From Yersinia entomophaga (GTDB taxonomy: Bacteria; Pseudomonadota; Gammaproteobacteria; Enterobacterales; Enterobacteriaceae): a stretch of DNA of 64,000 nucleotides. Positions 17,194-26,869 of this stretch are shown piece after piece. Where the stretch lies: assembly GCF_001656035.1 (NCBI RefSeq), contig NZ_CP010029.1:2367076-2431075 (forward strand). The letters are read 5' to 3'. Position 1 is the stretch's first letter. Each line of letters opens with the position of its first letter. Position numbers and translations under genes: made by a program. A model generated the notes under the pieces. The model saw only the letters and a program-made list of their open reading frames with translations. It made no database searches and was not told where the DNA came from.

Positions 17194-17418
17194 GTGGCAC
17201 AAAAAAACAGGGGAAACCATCTTGGCTCGAAACAGGATTATCTGTTGAGGCTGGCCGGAGTCGTCATTTATGCACTACTCTTTGAAGCGGTGAACATCTC
17301 AGGATTAACCAAATGCATCAGCAAGATAACGGGAAACCATCTGGTTATCAGGAAGATGTCCACCGTCTTTATCTTCCCGGCAATAGAATTCTTGACCATG
17401 AATGCAGGCGGTAACTAA
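17194..17418 (+). CDS. doubtful small ORF (74 residues) upstream of terW
   Basis: GTG-initiated frame that ends 2 bases before terW. It has a hydrophobic stretch (LLRLAGVVIYALLFEAV) and a second weaker one near the end, with positive charges at both ends. A CCT-rich stretch, not a purine-rich ribosome site, precedes the GTG. I do not recognise it. It could be a small membrane protein coupled to terW or a chance frame in the terW leader. The surrounding 319-base gap also has a possible extended -10 (TGATATTAT, 17143-17151). Confidence 0.22.
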   Translation: MAQKNRGNHLGSKQDYLLRLAGVVIYALLFEAVNISGLTKCISKITGNHLVIRKMSTVFIFPAIEFLTMNAGGN

Positions 17419-17420
17419 CT

Positions 17421-17894
17421 ATGCAACTCAGCACAAAACAGGCTCGAATCTTCACACTGGCAAATATTCTGGGTTCGGGAAAACCAGTCTCTGCCATTCG
17501 AATTATTTCGTCCCTTGATTGTTCAGAGCCTACGCTGACCCGCGCGCTAAAAGAACTGCGTGAATCCTATTCAGCTGAAATAAAGTACAGCAAAGCCACT
17601 CATTCTTATCAGCTGGTTAGCCCCGGGAATCTGGATAAAAAAGCCTTACGTAGTATGGCCAAAGTACTAACCGCCCACGCGGAGTCAAAAAACAACGAGG
17701 TGGTTAGTCGAGTGTTTCTTGATAAGGATAAAAAGCGAGCGGTGTCGCTTTCGCTCAAAGGATCTATCTTACGTAAAATAGATAAACTGTCCCGATTGAT
17801 CGAATCCACCCGTAGCGAAGCCGTAGAAATGCTTGCCAATAACTGCATTGATGATTTGATCCGTCATCTCCAAACCGCCAAAAAAGAGAAATAA
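17421..17894 (+). CDS. terW: tellurite-resistance regulator TerW
   Basis: DNA-binding regulator of 157 residues. The winged-helix domain (about 1-70) opens MQLSTKQARIFTLANILGSGKPVSA. The recognition helix region is SEPTLTRALKELRESY. The rest (about 95-150) is a helical, basic ribbon-helix-helix-like segment (RAVSLSLKGSILRKIDKLSRLIESTRSEAVEMLA). TerW from uropathogenic E. coli and plasmids binds the ter promoter region, so it is the likely controller of the divergent 11.8-12.1 kb region. It lies 319 bases after the CitE-like gene, probably with its own promoter. The start has an AGGCGG site 8 bases upstream. Confidence 0.88.
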   Translation: MQLSTKQARIFTLANILGSGKPVSAIRIISSLDCSEPTLTRALKELRESYSAEIKYSKATHSYQLVSPGNLDKKALRSMAKVLTAHAESKNNEVVSRVFLDKDKKRAVSLSLKGSILRKIDKLSRLIESTRSEAVEMLANNCIDDLIRHLQTAKKEK

Positions 17895-18067
17895 TTGCCG
17901 GTTTCTCAAAAAGAGGATGAATTAGTCTTTGAAGGCCAATTCATCTCCCCGGTACGCCTGTAATCTGCCCGTAACCTCTAGCGCCAAAACCAAGACTCTA
18001 AAAAAAGTGAAAGCGTATTGCGGCATTTCAGTCAAAGCCCGTATCCGATTGCAACTGCCAGAAACGA

Positions 18068-18096
18068 AAAAACCCAGCGATTACGCTGGGCTTTGA
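18068..18096 (-). terminator. rho-independent terminator of ssb
   Basis: A perfect 7-bp stem CCCAGCG / CGCTGGG (18073-18079 and 18084-18090, loop ATTA) is followed on the minus strand by TTTTTTCG. It ends ssb transcription. Confidence 0.85.
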
Positions 18097-18138
18097 TGTT
18101 TTATCTGTGTTTAGATGACGCCGATAAGAACCCGAGGA

Positions 18139-18690
18139 TCAGAACGGGATATCGTCATCAAAATCCATTGGTGGCTCGTTGCCGCCCTGCTGCTGTGGCG
18201 CTGGAGCAGACTGCGCCTGACGTGGAGCCTGGCCGCCGCTGAACTGATTGCCACCCTGAGGTTGCTGAGGCTGACCCCAACCGCCCTGTGCGCCATCGTT
18301 GGAACCACCCTGCGCGCCGCCAGCAGGAGCACCGCCGCCTTGACGACCACCCAGCATTTGCATGGTGCCGCCAACGTTAACAACCACTTCCGTGGTGTAA
18401 CGTTCCTGGCCGCTTTGATCCTGCCATTTGCGAGTTTGCAGTGCGCCTTCGATATAAACCTGTGAACCTTTACGCAGATATTCACCAGCCACTTCTGCCA
18501 GCTTGCCGAACAGCACTACGCGATGCCACTCGGTTTTCTCTTTCTGCTCGCCGGTTTGCTTGTCACGCCAGCTTTCGGAGGTGGCCAGTGTGATGTTGGC
18601 AACTGCCCCACCGTTCGGCATGTAACGGACTTCCGGGTCTTGGCCCAAATTCCCGACCAAAATCACTTTGTTTACGCCTCTGCTGGCCAT
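18139..18690 (-). CDS. ssb: single-stranded DNA-binding protein
   Basis: Homotetrameric SSB of 183 residues that coats single-stranded DNA in replication, recombination and repair. The N-terminal OB fold (1-115) has [39 protein letters not shown] and the aromatic contacts [14 protein letters not shown] disordered Gly/Gln/Pro-rich stretch (about 116-170) ends in the acidic tip DFDDDIPF, which docks RecQ, PriA, ExoI and other partners. The frame runs on to 18801, but the family start MASRGVNK is the ATG at 18690 with a GGAGA site. It is divergent from uvrA, with a LexA box between them. Confidence 0.97.
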   Translation of the reverse strand: MASRGVNKVILVGNLGQDPEVRYMPNGGAVANITLATSESWRDKQTGEQKEKTEWHRVVLFGKLAEVAGEYLRKGSQVYIEGALQTRKWQDQSGQERYTTEVVVNVGGTMQMLGGRQGGGAPAGGAQGGSNDGAQGGWGQPQQPQGGNQFSGGQAPRQAQSAPAPQQQGGNEPPMDFDDDIPF

Positions 18691-18829
18691 GTGAACTCTC
18701 CTGATGAAGTAAATTTGTACAGTATAAACGAGTAAGTTTAACACGCTAGAGCCTAAACGGCACTGCCGATCGTTACTGCGGGACACATTCCAGTTTAGCA
18801 AAACAATCAGCCTGAATTGCAGCCATATA

Positions 18830-18845
18830 CTGGATATTCATTCAG
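18830..18845. promoter_or_regulatory. LexA (SOS) box between ssb and uvrA
   Basis: CTGGATATTCATTCAG follows the SOS consensus CTGT-N8-ACAG with one mismatch in each half. It matches the E. coli uvrA operator except for one base. It probably makes uvrA, and partly ssb, DNA-damage inducible. Confidence 0.85.
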
Positions 18846-18978
18846 GTTTTTTTGTGTCATAATTATCCGTTTCGTACTGGCCGTGTCCTTTTTCTGGCGT
18901 TGCAAAGTGCATTTTTTACATTAGGCTGCGCAATAAAGGACACGGTGAGAGGCTCAGTTTAATCCGGGAAATGTTTGT

Positions 18979-21810
18979 ATGGATAATATCGAAGTTCGGG
19001 GCGCTCGCACCCATAATCTCAAGAATATCAACCTGATTATCCCGCGCGACAAACTGATTGTTGTCACCGGCCTGTCTGGCTCTGGTAAGTCTTCACTGGC
19101 GTTTGATACCTTATATGCCGAAGGCCAGCGCCGTTACGTTGAGTCTCTTTCCGCCTATGCGCGCCAGTTTCTGTCATTGATGGAAAAACCGGACGTTGAC
19201 CATATCGAAGGTCTGTCTCCGGCCATTTCTATCGAACAAAAATCTACGTCTCATAACCCGCGTTCCACTGTCGGAACCATTACCGAAATTCACGATTACC
19301 TGCGCCTGCTGTTCGCTCGTGTTGGGGAGCCGCGCTGTCCGGATCATGATGTTCCGCTGGCGGCACAGACCGTCAGCCAAATGGTTGATAACGTGCTGGC
19401 ACAGCCGGAAGGTCGTCGTCTGATGTTACTGGCTCCGGTGGTGCAGGATCGCAAAGGCGAACACACCAAAACGCTGGAAAACCTGGCGACACAAGGCTAT
19501 ATCCGCGCGCGCATCGACGGCGAGGTTTGCGATCTTTCCGATCCGCCGAAGCTGGAACTACAGAAAAAGCACACCATTGAAGTGGTCGTGGATCGTTTTA
19601 AAGTGCGGGAAGATCTGGCTCAGCGTCTGGCAGAATCCTTTGAAACGGCGCTAGAGCTATCCGGCGGCACCGCGATCGTGGCCGATATGGACGATGCAAA
19701 CGCCGAAGAACTGCTGTTCTCCGCCAATTTTGCCTGCCCAATCTGTGGCTACAGCATGAGCGAGCTGGAACCGCGCCTGTTCTCCTTTAACAACCCGGCC
19801 GGTGCTTGCCCGACCTGTGATGGCTTAGGCGTACAACAATTCTTCGATCCGGATCGCGTGCTACAAAACCCTGAGCTCTCGCTGGCTGGTGGTGCAATTC
19901 GCGGTTGGGATCGCCGCAATTTCTATTATTTCCAGATGCTGCGTTCACTGGCAGAGCACTATAAATTTGATATTGAAGCCCCGTTCAATTCCCTGAGCGC
20001 GGAAACGCAAAAAGCAGTGCTGTACGGCTCCGGCAAAGAAAGCATCGAATTCAAATACATGAACGATCGTGGCGATACCACGGTACGCCGTCATCCGTTT
20101 GAAGGCGTGTTACACAACATGGAACGCCGTTATAAAGAAACGGAATCCAGCGCAGTTCGGGAAGAACTGGCGAAATTTATCAGCAACCGCTCCTGTGCTT
20201 CTTGCCACGGTACTCGCTTACGTAGAGAAGCGCGCTATGTGTTTGTGGAAAACACCACGCTGCCGGAAATTTCCGAATTAAGCATCGGCCACGCTCTGAC
20301 CTTCTTCCAGAATATGAAACTAAGCGGCCAACGCGCCCAAATTGCGGAAAAAGTCCTGAAAGAGATCGGCGACCGGCTGAAGTTTTTGGTCAACGTCGGT
20401 CTGAACTACCTTTCCTTATCGCGTTCCGCCGATACGCTATCCGGCGGCGAAGCCCAGCGAATTCGCCTAGCTAGCCAGATTGGAGCCGGTTTAGTCGGGG
20501 TCATGTATGTGCTGGATGAGCCGTCCATCGGCTTGCATCAGCGGGACAACGAGCGCCTGCTGGAAACATTGATTCACCTGCGCAATCTGGGCAATACCGT
20601 CATTGTGGTCGAGCATGACGAAGATGCGATTCGCGCCGCAGATCATGTGATTGATATCGGCCCAGGCGCTGGCGTTCACGGTGGGCAAGTGGTGGCAGAA
20701 GGAACCGTCGATGACATTATGGCGGCTCCAGAATCCTTAACCGGCCAGTTCCTTAGCGGAAAGCGGGAAATTGCGGTTCCAGCGCAGCGTGTTCCCGGCG
20801 ATCCGAGTAAGGTGTTGAAGCTAATCGGCGCTACCGGCAACAACCTGAAAGACGTGACCTTAACTCTGCCGGTTGGCCTGTTTAGCTGTATTACCGGCGT
20901 ATCCGGTTCGGGCAAATCAACGCTGATTAACGACACTTTGTATTCCATTGCACAGCGTCAATTAAACGGCGCTACCATTACCGAACCAGCACCATACCGT
21001 GATATTCAGGGTTTGGAACATTTCGATAAAGTCATAGATATCGATCAAAGTCCTATTGGCCGGACTCCACGTTCCAACCCGGCAACCTATACCGGTATCT
21101 TTACGCCTGTGCGCGAATTATTCGCCGGGGTTCCTGAATCTCGCACCCGCGGCTATAACCCAGGCCGTTTCAGCTTTAACGTGAAAGGTGGGCGCTGCGA
21201 AGCCTGCCAGGGCGATGGCGTAATTAAGGTGGAAATGCACTTCCTGCCAGATATTTACGTCCCTTGCGATCAGTGCAAAGGTAAACGCTATAACCGTGAA
21301 ACGCTGGAAGTGAAATACAAAGGCAAAAACATTCACGAAGTATTGGAAATGACCATCGAAGAAGCGCGGGAATTCTTTGATGCGGTACCTGCGCTGGCGC
21401 GTAAGCTGCAAACCCTTATTGACGTTGGGCTATCCTATATTTGTCTGGGGCAATCAGCGACGACGCTGTCCGGCGGTGAAGCGCAGCGCGTGAAACTGTC
21501 GCGCGAGCTATCCAAACGTGGCACAGGGCAAACCCTGTATATTCTTGATGAACCGACTACCGGCCTGCATTTTGCCGATATTCAGCAATTGTTGGCGGTA
21601 TTACACCAGCTGCGCGATCAGGGCAATACCATCGTGGTAATTGAGCATAATCTGGACGTGATTAAAACCGCAGACTGGATTGTGGATCTCGGCCCGGAAG
21701 GGGGCAGCGGCGGCGGTGAGATTTTAGTATCAGGTACACCGGAAACCGTTGCTGAGTGCGAAGCTTCTCATACCGCGCGTTTCCTGAAGCCACTTTTGAC
21801 GCGTAAATAA
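18979..21810 (+). CDS. uvrA: excinuclease ABC subunit A
   Basis: Damage-sensing ATPase of nucleotide excision repair. The UvrA dimer loads UvrB at lesions. The 943 residues are the normal length. The first Walker A is GLSGSGKS (31-38) and the first zinc finger has CPIC...CPTC (about 253-280). The ABC signature [16 protein letters not shown] lies near 488 and [13 protein letters not shown] near 512. The second half repeats the plan with Walker A GVSGSGKS near 640, a second zinc module CEAC...CDQC (about 738-765), [16 protein letters not shown] and [10 protein letters not shown]. It is driven from the SOS-boxed ssb-uvrA region and converges on yjbR. Confidence 0.98.
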   Translation: MDNIEVRGARTHNLKNINLIIPRDKLIVVTGLSGSGKSSLAFDTLYAEGQRRYVESLSAYARQFLSLMEKPDVDHIEGLSPAISIEQKSTSHNPRSTVGTITEIHDYLRLLFARVGEPRCPDHDVPLAAQTVSQMVDNVLAQPEGRRLMLLAPVVQDRKGEHTKTLENLATQGYIRARIDGEVCDLSDPPKLELQKKHTIEVVVDRFKVREDLAQRLAESFETALELSGGTAIVADMDDANAEELLFSANFACPICGYSMSELEPRLFSFNNPAGACPTCDGLGVQQFFDPDRVLQNPELSLAGGAIRGWDRRNFYYFQMLRSLAEHYKFDIEAPFNSLSAETQKAVLYGSGKESIEFKYMNDRGDTTVRRHPFEGVLHNMERRYKETESSAVREELAKFISNRSCASCHGTRLRREARYVFVENTTLPEISELSIGHALTFFQNMKLSGQRAQIAEKVLKEIGDRLKFLVNVGLNYLSLSRSADTLSGGEAQRIRLASQIGAGLVGVMYVLDEPSIGLHQRDNERLLETLIHLRNLGNTVIVVEHDEDAIRAADHVIDIGPGAGVHGGQVVAEGTVDDIMAAPESLTGQFLSGKREIAVPAQRVPGDPSKVLKLIGATGNNLKDVTLTLPVGLFSCITGVSGSGKSTLINDTLYSIAQRQLNGATITEPAPYRDIQGLEHFDKVIDIDQSPIGRTPRSNPATYTGIFTPVRELFAGVPESRTRGYNPGRFSFNVKGGRCEACQGDGVIKVEMHFLPDIYVPCDQCKGKRYNRETLEVKYKGKNIHEVLEMTIEEAREFFDAVPALARKLQTLIDVGLSYICLGQSATTLSGGEAQRVKLSRELSKRGTGQTLYILDEPTTGLHFADIQQLLAVLHQLRDQGNTIVVIEHNLDVIKTADWIVDLGPEGGSGGGEILVSGTPETVAECEASHTARFLKPLLTRK

Positions 21811-21833
21811 AAGCGCAATAAAACGTGCTATCG

Positions 21834-21856
21834 GGGGGCGAGTTCATCGCCTCCCG
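21834..21856. terminator. hairpin between convergent uvrA and yjbR
   Basis: A 9-bp stem with one G-U pair (GGGGGGCGA / TCGCCTCCC) encloses GTTCA. It has no clear U-run on the plus strand, so termination is plausible but not textbook. Confidence 0.4.
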
Positions 21857-21875
21857 CTCTGCTGACTCTCTAAGA

Positions 21876-22229
21876 TCAAGCGCGTAATTCTTGCCGAATC
21901 TGTTCCGATAAACCTTGTAATACCAATTGATAAGAGCCATCAATCAACGCATAGAATTGAGAATTTGGCAGCTTTCCATCCAGAAACACCGTGTTCCAGT
22001 GCGCTTTATTCAAGTGATCACTCGGCACGATCTCCGGATGCTTTCCACGCAGTTGTTCTGCTAATTCCGGACTACTTTTCAATGAAATAGCAGGACGCCC
22101 CCGTACCTCGCTAACCATGGCAAACATCACATCGCCAACCTTAATCTGATTCGCCTGCCACTCTTCATGATCGCTTTGTTCCGCTCCCGGTTTAGACATA
22201 CAGTATTCGAGTAATGTCGAATTATTCAT
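21876..22229 (-). CDS. yjbR: MmcQ/YjbR family protein
   Basis: Small cytosolic protein of 117 residues in the YjbR (CyaY-like fold, double-wing DNA-binding motif) family, function unknown. It closely follows E. coli YjbR: LLEYCMSKPGAEQS near the start, QIKVGDVMFAMVSEV, RPAISLKSSPELAE, then the family signature LNKAHWNTVFLDG near 80-92 and DGSYQLVLQGL. The frame continues 12 codons upstream, but the ATG at 22229 has AGGAGA 6 bases before it. The uvrA neighbour is shared with E. coli. The aphA and yjbQ genes that sit between yjbR and tyrB in E. coli are missing here. Confidence 0.93.
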   Translation of the reverse strand: MNNSTLLEYCMSKPGAEQSDHEEWQANQIKVGDVMFAMVSEVRGRPAISLKSSPELAEQLRGKHPEIVPSDHLNKAHWNTVFLDGKLPNSQFYALIDGSYQLVLQGLSEQIRQELRA

Positions 22230-22594
22230 TCGCTTATCTCCTGTTATCTGGCCGCATTCAGCCATAAAAACCGACTATTCCAAAGACGGATTTCCTCAGA
22301 ATAGTAGCCAGAGAGCGTTAGATTTTCGCTATCCGGTTTTCTGATCATGCAGTAATGCCGTGAGATTTACTGTGATCGATAGATAGCCCTGACATTCCTG
22401 ACATTAATGATGACACCTACTATCAGTATATTCTTTAATCATCCCACCACAACCCACGCATCAGGAATAGGCCATCACCTTCTGTTCCTCAATAGAAAAG
22501 GGCGATATCTCTATCGCCCTTAGGTACCCAACACAATCAGATCAGATCAGCGAAAATTCACTCGCCATCTGTTGAGTATTTAAACAAAACGGAT
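22230..22594. other. yjbR-tyrB intergenic region
   Basis: 365 bases without a credible gene. The left part is the yjbR promoter zone and the right part holds the tyrB terminator at 22496. I see nothing else. Confidence 0.5.
22496..22521 (-). terminator. rho-independent terminator of tyrB
   Basis: A perfect 10-bp stem AAGGGCGATA / TATCGCCCTT with loop TCTC (22498-22521). On the minus strand it is followed by TTCTATT after CCCTT. Confidence 0.8.
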
Positions 22595-23788
22595 TTACTG
22601 CACGGCGGCAAACGCAGCGGCTACCTGCTGAACATTTTGGTGATTAACCCCAGCCATGCACACACGGCCACTCGCGATCAGGTAAACACCGAATTCTTCT
22701 CGCAGACGATCCACCTGCTGTTCAGTAAAACCGGTATAGCTAAACATGCCGCGTTGAGTCAGCAAATAATCGAAGTTACGCTGCGGCAGCGCTACTTTCA
22801 GTGCCGCGACCAGAGTGTTACGCATTTCCAGAATACGGGTGCGCATTTGCTCGACTTCATTGCGCCACTGGCTGCTTAATTCTTCGTCATTCAAGACCTT
22901 AGCCACAACCTGCGCACCAAAGTTCGGTGGGCTGGAATAGTTGCGCCGAACAGTAGCTTTGAGCTGCCCCAACACGCGGCCTGCGGCTTCTTCGCTTTCA
23001 CATACCACGGATAAGCCGCCAACACGCTCGCCGTACATTGAGAAAATTTTAGAAAAAGAGTTGCTGACTAAACACGGCAAACCTTCCGCGGCCATCTGGC
23101 GAATGGCATAGGCATCTTCATTCAGACCAGCACCAAAACCTTGATAAGCAATATCGAGGAATGGGATCAATTCCCGTTCTTTGGCGATCCTGATGATCTG
23201 ATCCCACTGATCGTTAGTCAGATCCGAGCCGGTCGGGTTATGGCAGCACGGATGTAACAGCACAATGCTTCTTGCCGGTAACTGCTGCAAAGTGGCCGAC
23301 ATTGCCTCGAAATTAACGGCTAACTTTTCATTATCAAAGTACGGATAGGTGTTCACCTTAAAACCCGCACCGCTGAAAATTGCAATATGATTTTCCCAGG
23401 TTGGATCGCTGACCCACACTTGAGAATCCGGGAAGTAGTGGTACAGGAAATCAGCCCCTACATTCAACGCGCCAGACCCCCCTACGGTTTGAATAGTGGC
23501 TATACGACTTTGTTCCAGCATCGGGTGATCTTGCCCAAACAGCAAATGCTGAATAGCAGAACGATAAGCCTGCAAACCTTCCATCGGTAAATAGACCGAC
23601 GCAGCCTGTGGCTGAGCGCTCATTTGCGCTTCCGCTGTGGCTACCGCCTGCAATTGCGGGATCACACCCTGAGCATCGTAATAAAGCCCAATACTCAGGT
23701 TAACTTTATGCTCTCTGGTATCGGCTTTAAAACTTTCCATCAGCGAAAGGATGGGATCACCTGCATAGGCATCTACATTCTGGAACAC
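22595..23788 (-). CDS. tyrB: aromatic amino acid aminotransferase
   Basis: PLP-dependent transaminase of 397 residues, last step of tyrosine and phenylalanine synthesis with some leucine/aspartate activity. It is a fold-type I enzyme: [10 protein letters not shown] near 31, [26 protein letters not shown] near 105, [13 protein letters not shown] near 190, and the PLP lysine in [17 protein letters not shown] near 247. [15 protein letters not shown] and a late substrate arginine ([10 protein letters not shown]) follow. The start is a GTG at 23788 with AAGGAGAG upstream, giving [14 protein letters not shown] as in E. coli, where tyrB also begins with GTG. An out-of-frame ATG lies 5 bases earlier and is not used. 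Confidence 0.95.
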   Translation of the reverse strand: MFQNVDAYAGDPILSLMESFKADTREHKVNLSIGLYYDAQGVIPQLQAVATAEAQMSAQPQAASVYLPMEGLQAYRSAIQHLLFGQDHPMLEQSRIATIQTVGGSGALNVGADFLYHYFPDSQVWVSDPTWENHIAIFSGAGFKVNTYPYFDNEKLAVNFEAMSATLQQLPARSIVLLHPCCHNPTGSDLTNDQWDQIIRIAKERELIPFLDIAYQGFGAGLNEDAYAIRQMAAEGLPCLVSNSFSKIFSMYGERVGGLSVVCESEEAAGRVLGQLKATVRRNYSSPPNFGAQVVAKVLNDEELSSQWRNEVEQMRTRILEMRNTLVAALKVALPQRNFDYLLTQRGMFSYTGFTEQQVDRLREEFGVYLIASGRVCMAGVNHQNVQQVAAAFAAVQ

Positions 23789-23985
23789 GGCATTACTCTC
23801 CTTAATTAGGTGCAACCAAAATAGCACTAACTTACCCTGCCAGGCTACTCAGGAATAAAAGCGTTTACTGAAAGTAATAAATAACTTTACCTCATGTTTT
23901 ATAATGTAATTATTAGGATTCTCTCTCTAAAAAACTCAGGAATGAGAAAATAATAATCAGTGAGGTATTCGGCTCTGACTAAAAC

Positions 23986-24018
23986 GAAAAAGGCGCACAT
24001 ATCGCTATGCCGCGCCTT
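23986..24018 (-). terminator. rho-independent terminator of alr
   Basis: A 7-bp stem AAGGCGC / GCGCCTT (23990-23996 and 24012-24018) is followed on the minus strand by TTTCGTTTT. It separates alr from tyrB. Confidence 0.75.
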
Positions 24019-24049
24019 CAGATGACTTGCTAAATCATGCTCGGTGAAA

Positions 24050-25129
24050 CTATTCGCCGATATATTCCATTGATACGCGAGACGTTAGTTTGGTAATCAA
24101 TTCATAAGCGCTGATACCGGTAGCGATAGCCACTTTTTCCACTGGCAAATCCGCTCCCCATAGCTCCACTTCATCACCCACTTTATCCCTAGAATCCGGG
24201 CCGAGATCGACAGAAATCATATCCATAGAAACTCGTCCAACGAGCGGCACTTCGCGACCATTCACCCACACCGGCGTGCCGGACGGCGCGCTTCGCGGAT
24301 AGCCATCGCCGTAGCCCATCGCCACTACGCCTAAACGCGTATCCCGCGGGCTGATCCAGGTTCCACCGTAGCCAACCGGTTCACCGGTTTTATGCTCGCG
24401 TACCGCAATCAGACTGGATTTCAGCGTCATCACCGGTTGCAGACCAAAATCGGCTCCGGTTTTCTGCTCCATCGGGGAAACACCATACAATATAATGCCT
24501 GGGCGAACCCAATCGCGATGGGATTCCGGCCACAGCAAGATTCCGCCGGACGCAGCAATTGACTGTTTACCCGGTTTCCCAGTGGCAAACTCATCAATGC
24601 ACTGAATTTGCAGTGTTGTTGCCGAGACTTCCGGTTCATCTGCGCGGCTAAAGTGGCTCATAATATTCACCGGCTGAACCACATTCGAGCAAGCGCTCAG
24701 GCGCTGATAAAACGCTTCGGCCTCCTCCGGACGCACACCCAGACGATGCATTCCGGTATCCAGTTTCATCCAGACATTAATCGGATAAGGTAAATCTGCC
24801 TGTTCTAATGCTTCCAATTGCTCAACGCTGTGGATGGCCGTTTCGATATGATTGACCACTAATACCGGTAAATCCTCAGCGGAAAAGAAACCTTCCAGCA
24901 ATAAGATAGGTTTCACGATCCCGCCGGAGCGCAGCATAAGTGCCTCTCCGATACGAGCGACGCCATAACAATCAGCATCTTGTAACGTGCGCGCAGTTTC
25001 TAACAGCCCGTGGCCATAAGCGTTTGCTTTCACAACGGCAATCAGGCGGCTTTGCGGCGCCAGACGCCGAACCTGTTGCAAGTTATGTCGCAGAGCGCGG
25101 CGGTCGATTACTGCGGTTGCCGCTTTCAT
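24050..25129 (-). CDS. alr: alanine racemase (biosynthetic)
   Basis: PLP enzyme of 359 residues that interconverts L- and D-alanine for peptidoglycan. The PLP Schiff-base lysine is K34 in [10 protein letters not shown], close to the N-terminus as in all Alr. [12 protein letters not shown] near 121 and [10 protein letters not shown] near 154 line the barrel. VGYGGTW near 253 supplies the catalytic tyrosine from the second domain. [13 protein letters not shown] near 297 is the C-terminal beta-domain signature. It lies 146 bases behind dnaB with no terminator seen, so a dnaB-alr unit is likely, as in E. coli. Confidence 0.96.
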   Translation of the reverse strand: MKAATAVIDRRALRHNLQQVRRLAPQSRLIAVVKANAYGHGLLETARTLQDADCYGVARIGEALMLRSGGIVKPILLLEGFFSAEDLPVLVVNHIETAIHSVEQLEALEQADLPYPINVWMKLDTGMHRLGVRPEEAEAFYQRLSACSNVVQPVNIMSHFSRADEPEVSATTLQIQCIDEFATGKPGKQSIAASGGILLWPESHRDWVRPGIILYGVSPMEQKTGADFGLQPVMTLKSSLIAVREHKTGEPVGYGGTWISPRDTRLGVVAMGYGDGYPRSAPSGTPVWVNGREVPLVGRVSMDMISVDLGPDSRDKVGDEVELWGADLPVEKVAIATGISAYELITKLTSRVSMEYIGE

Positions 25130-25275
25130 TTTCTATCCTTAATTATCAATATGTACCCAAGAAAATTGGAGCTTCAGCTCAATTGAAGACGAACCACCCA
25201 ATAAGCTGAATTAAGCAAGAAATTCATGTAAATGAACGTTAACTAACTACCTTAAAACTCCAGATTCGCTGGGGA

Positions 25276-26682
25276 TTATTCGTCGTCGTATTGCGGACCG
25301 GCATAATTATCAAAGCGCGACCACTGACCGTTGAAGGTCAAACGAACCGAACCGATCGGACCATTACGTTGTTTACCCAAAATGATTTCTGCGATGCCCT
25401 TCATATCGCTATTTTCGTGATAAACCTCATCGCGATAAATAAACATGATCAAGTCGGCATCCTGCTCAATCGAGCCAGATTCACGTAAGTCGGAGTTCAC
25501 CGGCCGCTTATCGGCACGCTGCTCCAGGCTTCGGTTAAGCTGAGAAAGCGCCACCACCGGTACCTGTAGTTCTTTCGCCAACGCCTTGAGGGAGCGAGAA
25601 ATTTCCGCAATTTCCAAAGTACGGTTATCAGAAAGCGCAGGTACCCGCATCAATTGCAGGTAGTCGATCATAATCATGCTCAGGCCACCGTTTTCACGGT
25701 AAATTCGCCGCGCTCGCGAGCGCACTTCCGTCGGCGTCAGGCCCGAAGAGTCATCAATATACATATTGCGTTTTTCCAGCAGAATACCCATGGTGCTGGA
25801 AATACGCGCCCAATCCTCATCATCCAACTGACCGGTACGAATGCGGGTTTGATCGACGCGAGACAGGGACGCGAGCATACGCATCATAATCTGGTTTCCG
25901 GGCATCTCCAGACTGAAGATAAGCACCGGTTTGTCCTGCATCATTGCCGCGTTTTCGCAAAGGTTCATGGCGAAAGTGGTTTTACCCATCGACGGACGCG
26001 CCGCCACGATGATCAAATCTGATTTCTGTAAACCCGCGGTTTTCTTATCCAAATCCTGATAGCCGGTAGAAACGCCGGTCACGCCATCATGCGGGCGCTG
26101 ATAAAGTTGCTCAATACGCGCAACGGTATCTTCCAGAATCCGGTCGATACTTTTCGGACCTTCATCTTTATTGACGCGGTTTTCCGCAATCTGGAATACC
26201 TTGGATTCGGCCAGATCCAGTAGATCTTCACTGGTACGCCCTTGAGGATCGTAACCGGCATCAGCGATCTCGTTTGCGACCGAAATCATTTCGCGTACTA
26301 CTGCACGTTCACGAACAATATCGGCATAAGCGCCGATGTTCGCCGCACTTGGCGTATTTTTTGACAACTCGGCCAGATAAGCAAAACCGCCGACGGACTC
26401 CAGATCCCCTTTCTGTTCCAATGATTCGGAAAGAGTGATCAAGTCGATCGGCTTGCTCATTTCCAGCAAGCGTTGCATTTCAGTAAAGATCCGGCGATGA
26501 GGGCGACTGAAGAAATCGTTGCTGGTAACTCGTTCGGAAACGTTGTCCCAGCGTTCGTTATCCAGCATCAAACCGCCCAACACGGACTGCTCTGCCTCCA
26601 GCGAATGAGGCGGGAGTTTCAGCCCTTCCATCTGGCGGTCTCGTGGCTCTGTCGTATTGTTGGTTGGTTTTTTTCCTGCCAT
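25276..26682 (-). CDS. dnaB: replicative DNA helicase
   Basis: Hexameric 5'-3' helicase of the replication fork, 468 residues, as expected (E. coli 471). The N-terminal primase-interacting helical domain (about 20-165) starts PPHSLEAEQSVLGGLMLD. The RecA-like ATPase has Walker A ARPSMGKTT at 228-236, Walker B MIMIDYLQLM near 337 and the conserved SQLNRSLEQR near 380. The arginine-rich SDLRESGSIEQDAD motif near 405 follows. No intein is present. It is divergent from qorA with a 187-base gap. Confidence 0.97.
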   Translation of the reverse strand: MAGKKPTNNTTEPRDRQMEGLKLPPHSLEAEQSVLGGLMLDNERWDNVSERVTSNDFFSRPHRRIFTEMQRLLEMSKPIDLITLSESLEQKGDLESVGGFAYLAELSKNTPSAANIGAYADIVRERAVVREMISVANEIADAGYDPQGRTSEDLLDLAESKVFQIAENRVNKDEGPKSIDRILEDTVARIEQLYQRPHDGVTGVSTGYQDLDKKTAGLQKSDLIIVAARPSMGKTTFAMNLCENAAMMQDKPVLIFSLEMPGNQIMMRMLASLSRVDQTRIRTGQLDDEDWARISSTMGILLEKRNMYIDDSSGLTPTEVRSRARRIYRENGGLSMIMIDYLQLMRVPALSDNRTLEIAEISRSLKALAKELQVPVVALSQLNRSLEQRADKRPVNSDLRESGSIEQDADLIMFIYRDEVYHENSDMKGIAEIILGKQRNGPIGSVRLTFNGQWSRFDNYAGPQYDDE

Positions 26683-26869
26683 GAAGAGTGTTCTTTACCC
26701 GGTTGAGAATAGAAAATATAACGACCCAGTATACGCGATGATAGGCAGCGAGTAATTATATACCCGTTGAATTAGCTATCGCATATCGGTATTAGCCTCA
26801 TGGTTATAAAGGTGGAACCGCCAACATCTTAGCTGTAGGGTTAAATGACTTCCATTATGAGGATTTCAC

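Noticed and set aside
22266..22594. Phosphatase aphA between yjbR and tyrB
   Set aside because: No frame or remnant is present; the gap is only 365 bases.
23789..23960. TyrR boxes upstream of tyrB
   Set aside because: TTTAC-like pieces are present near 23870, but none has the TGTAAA-N6-TTTACA spacing.
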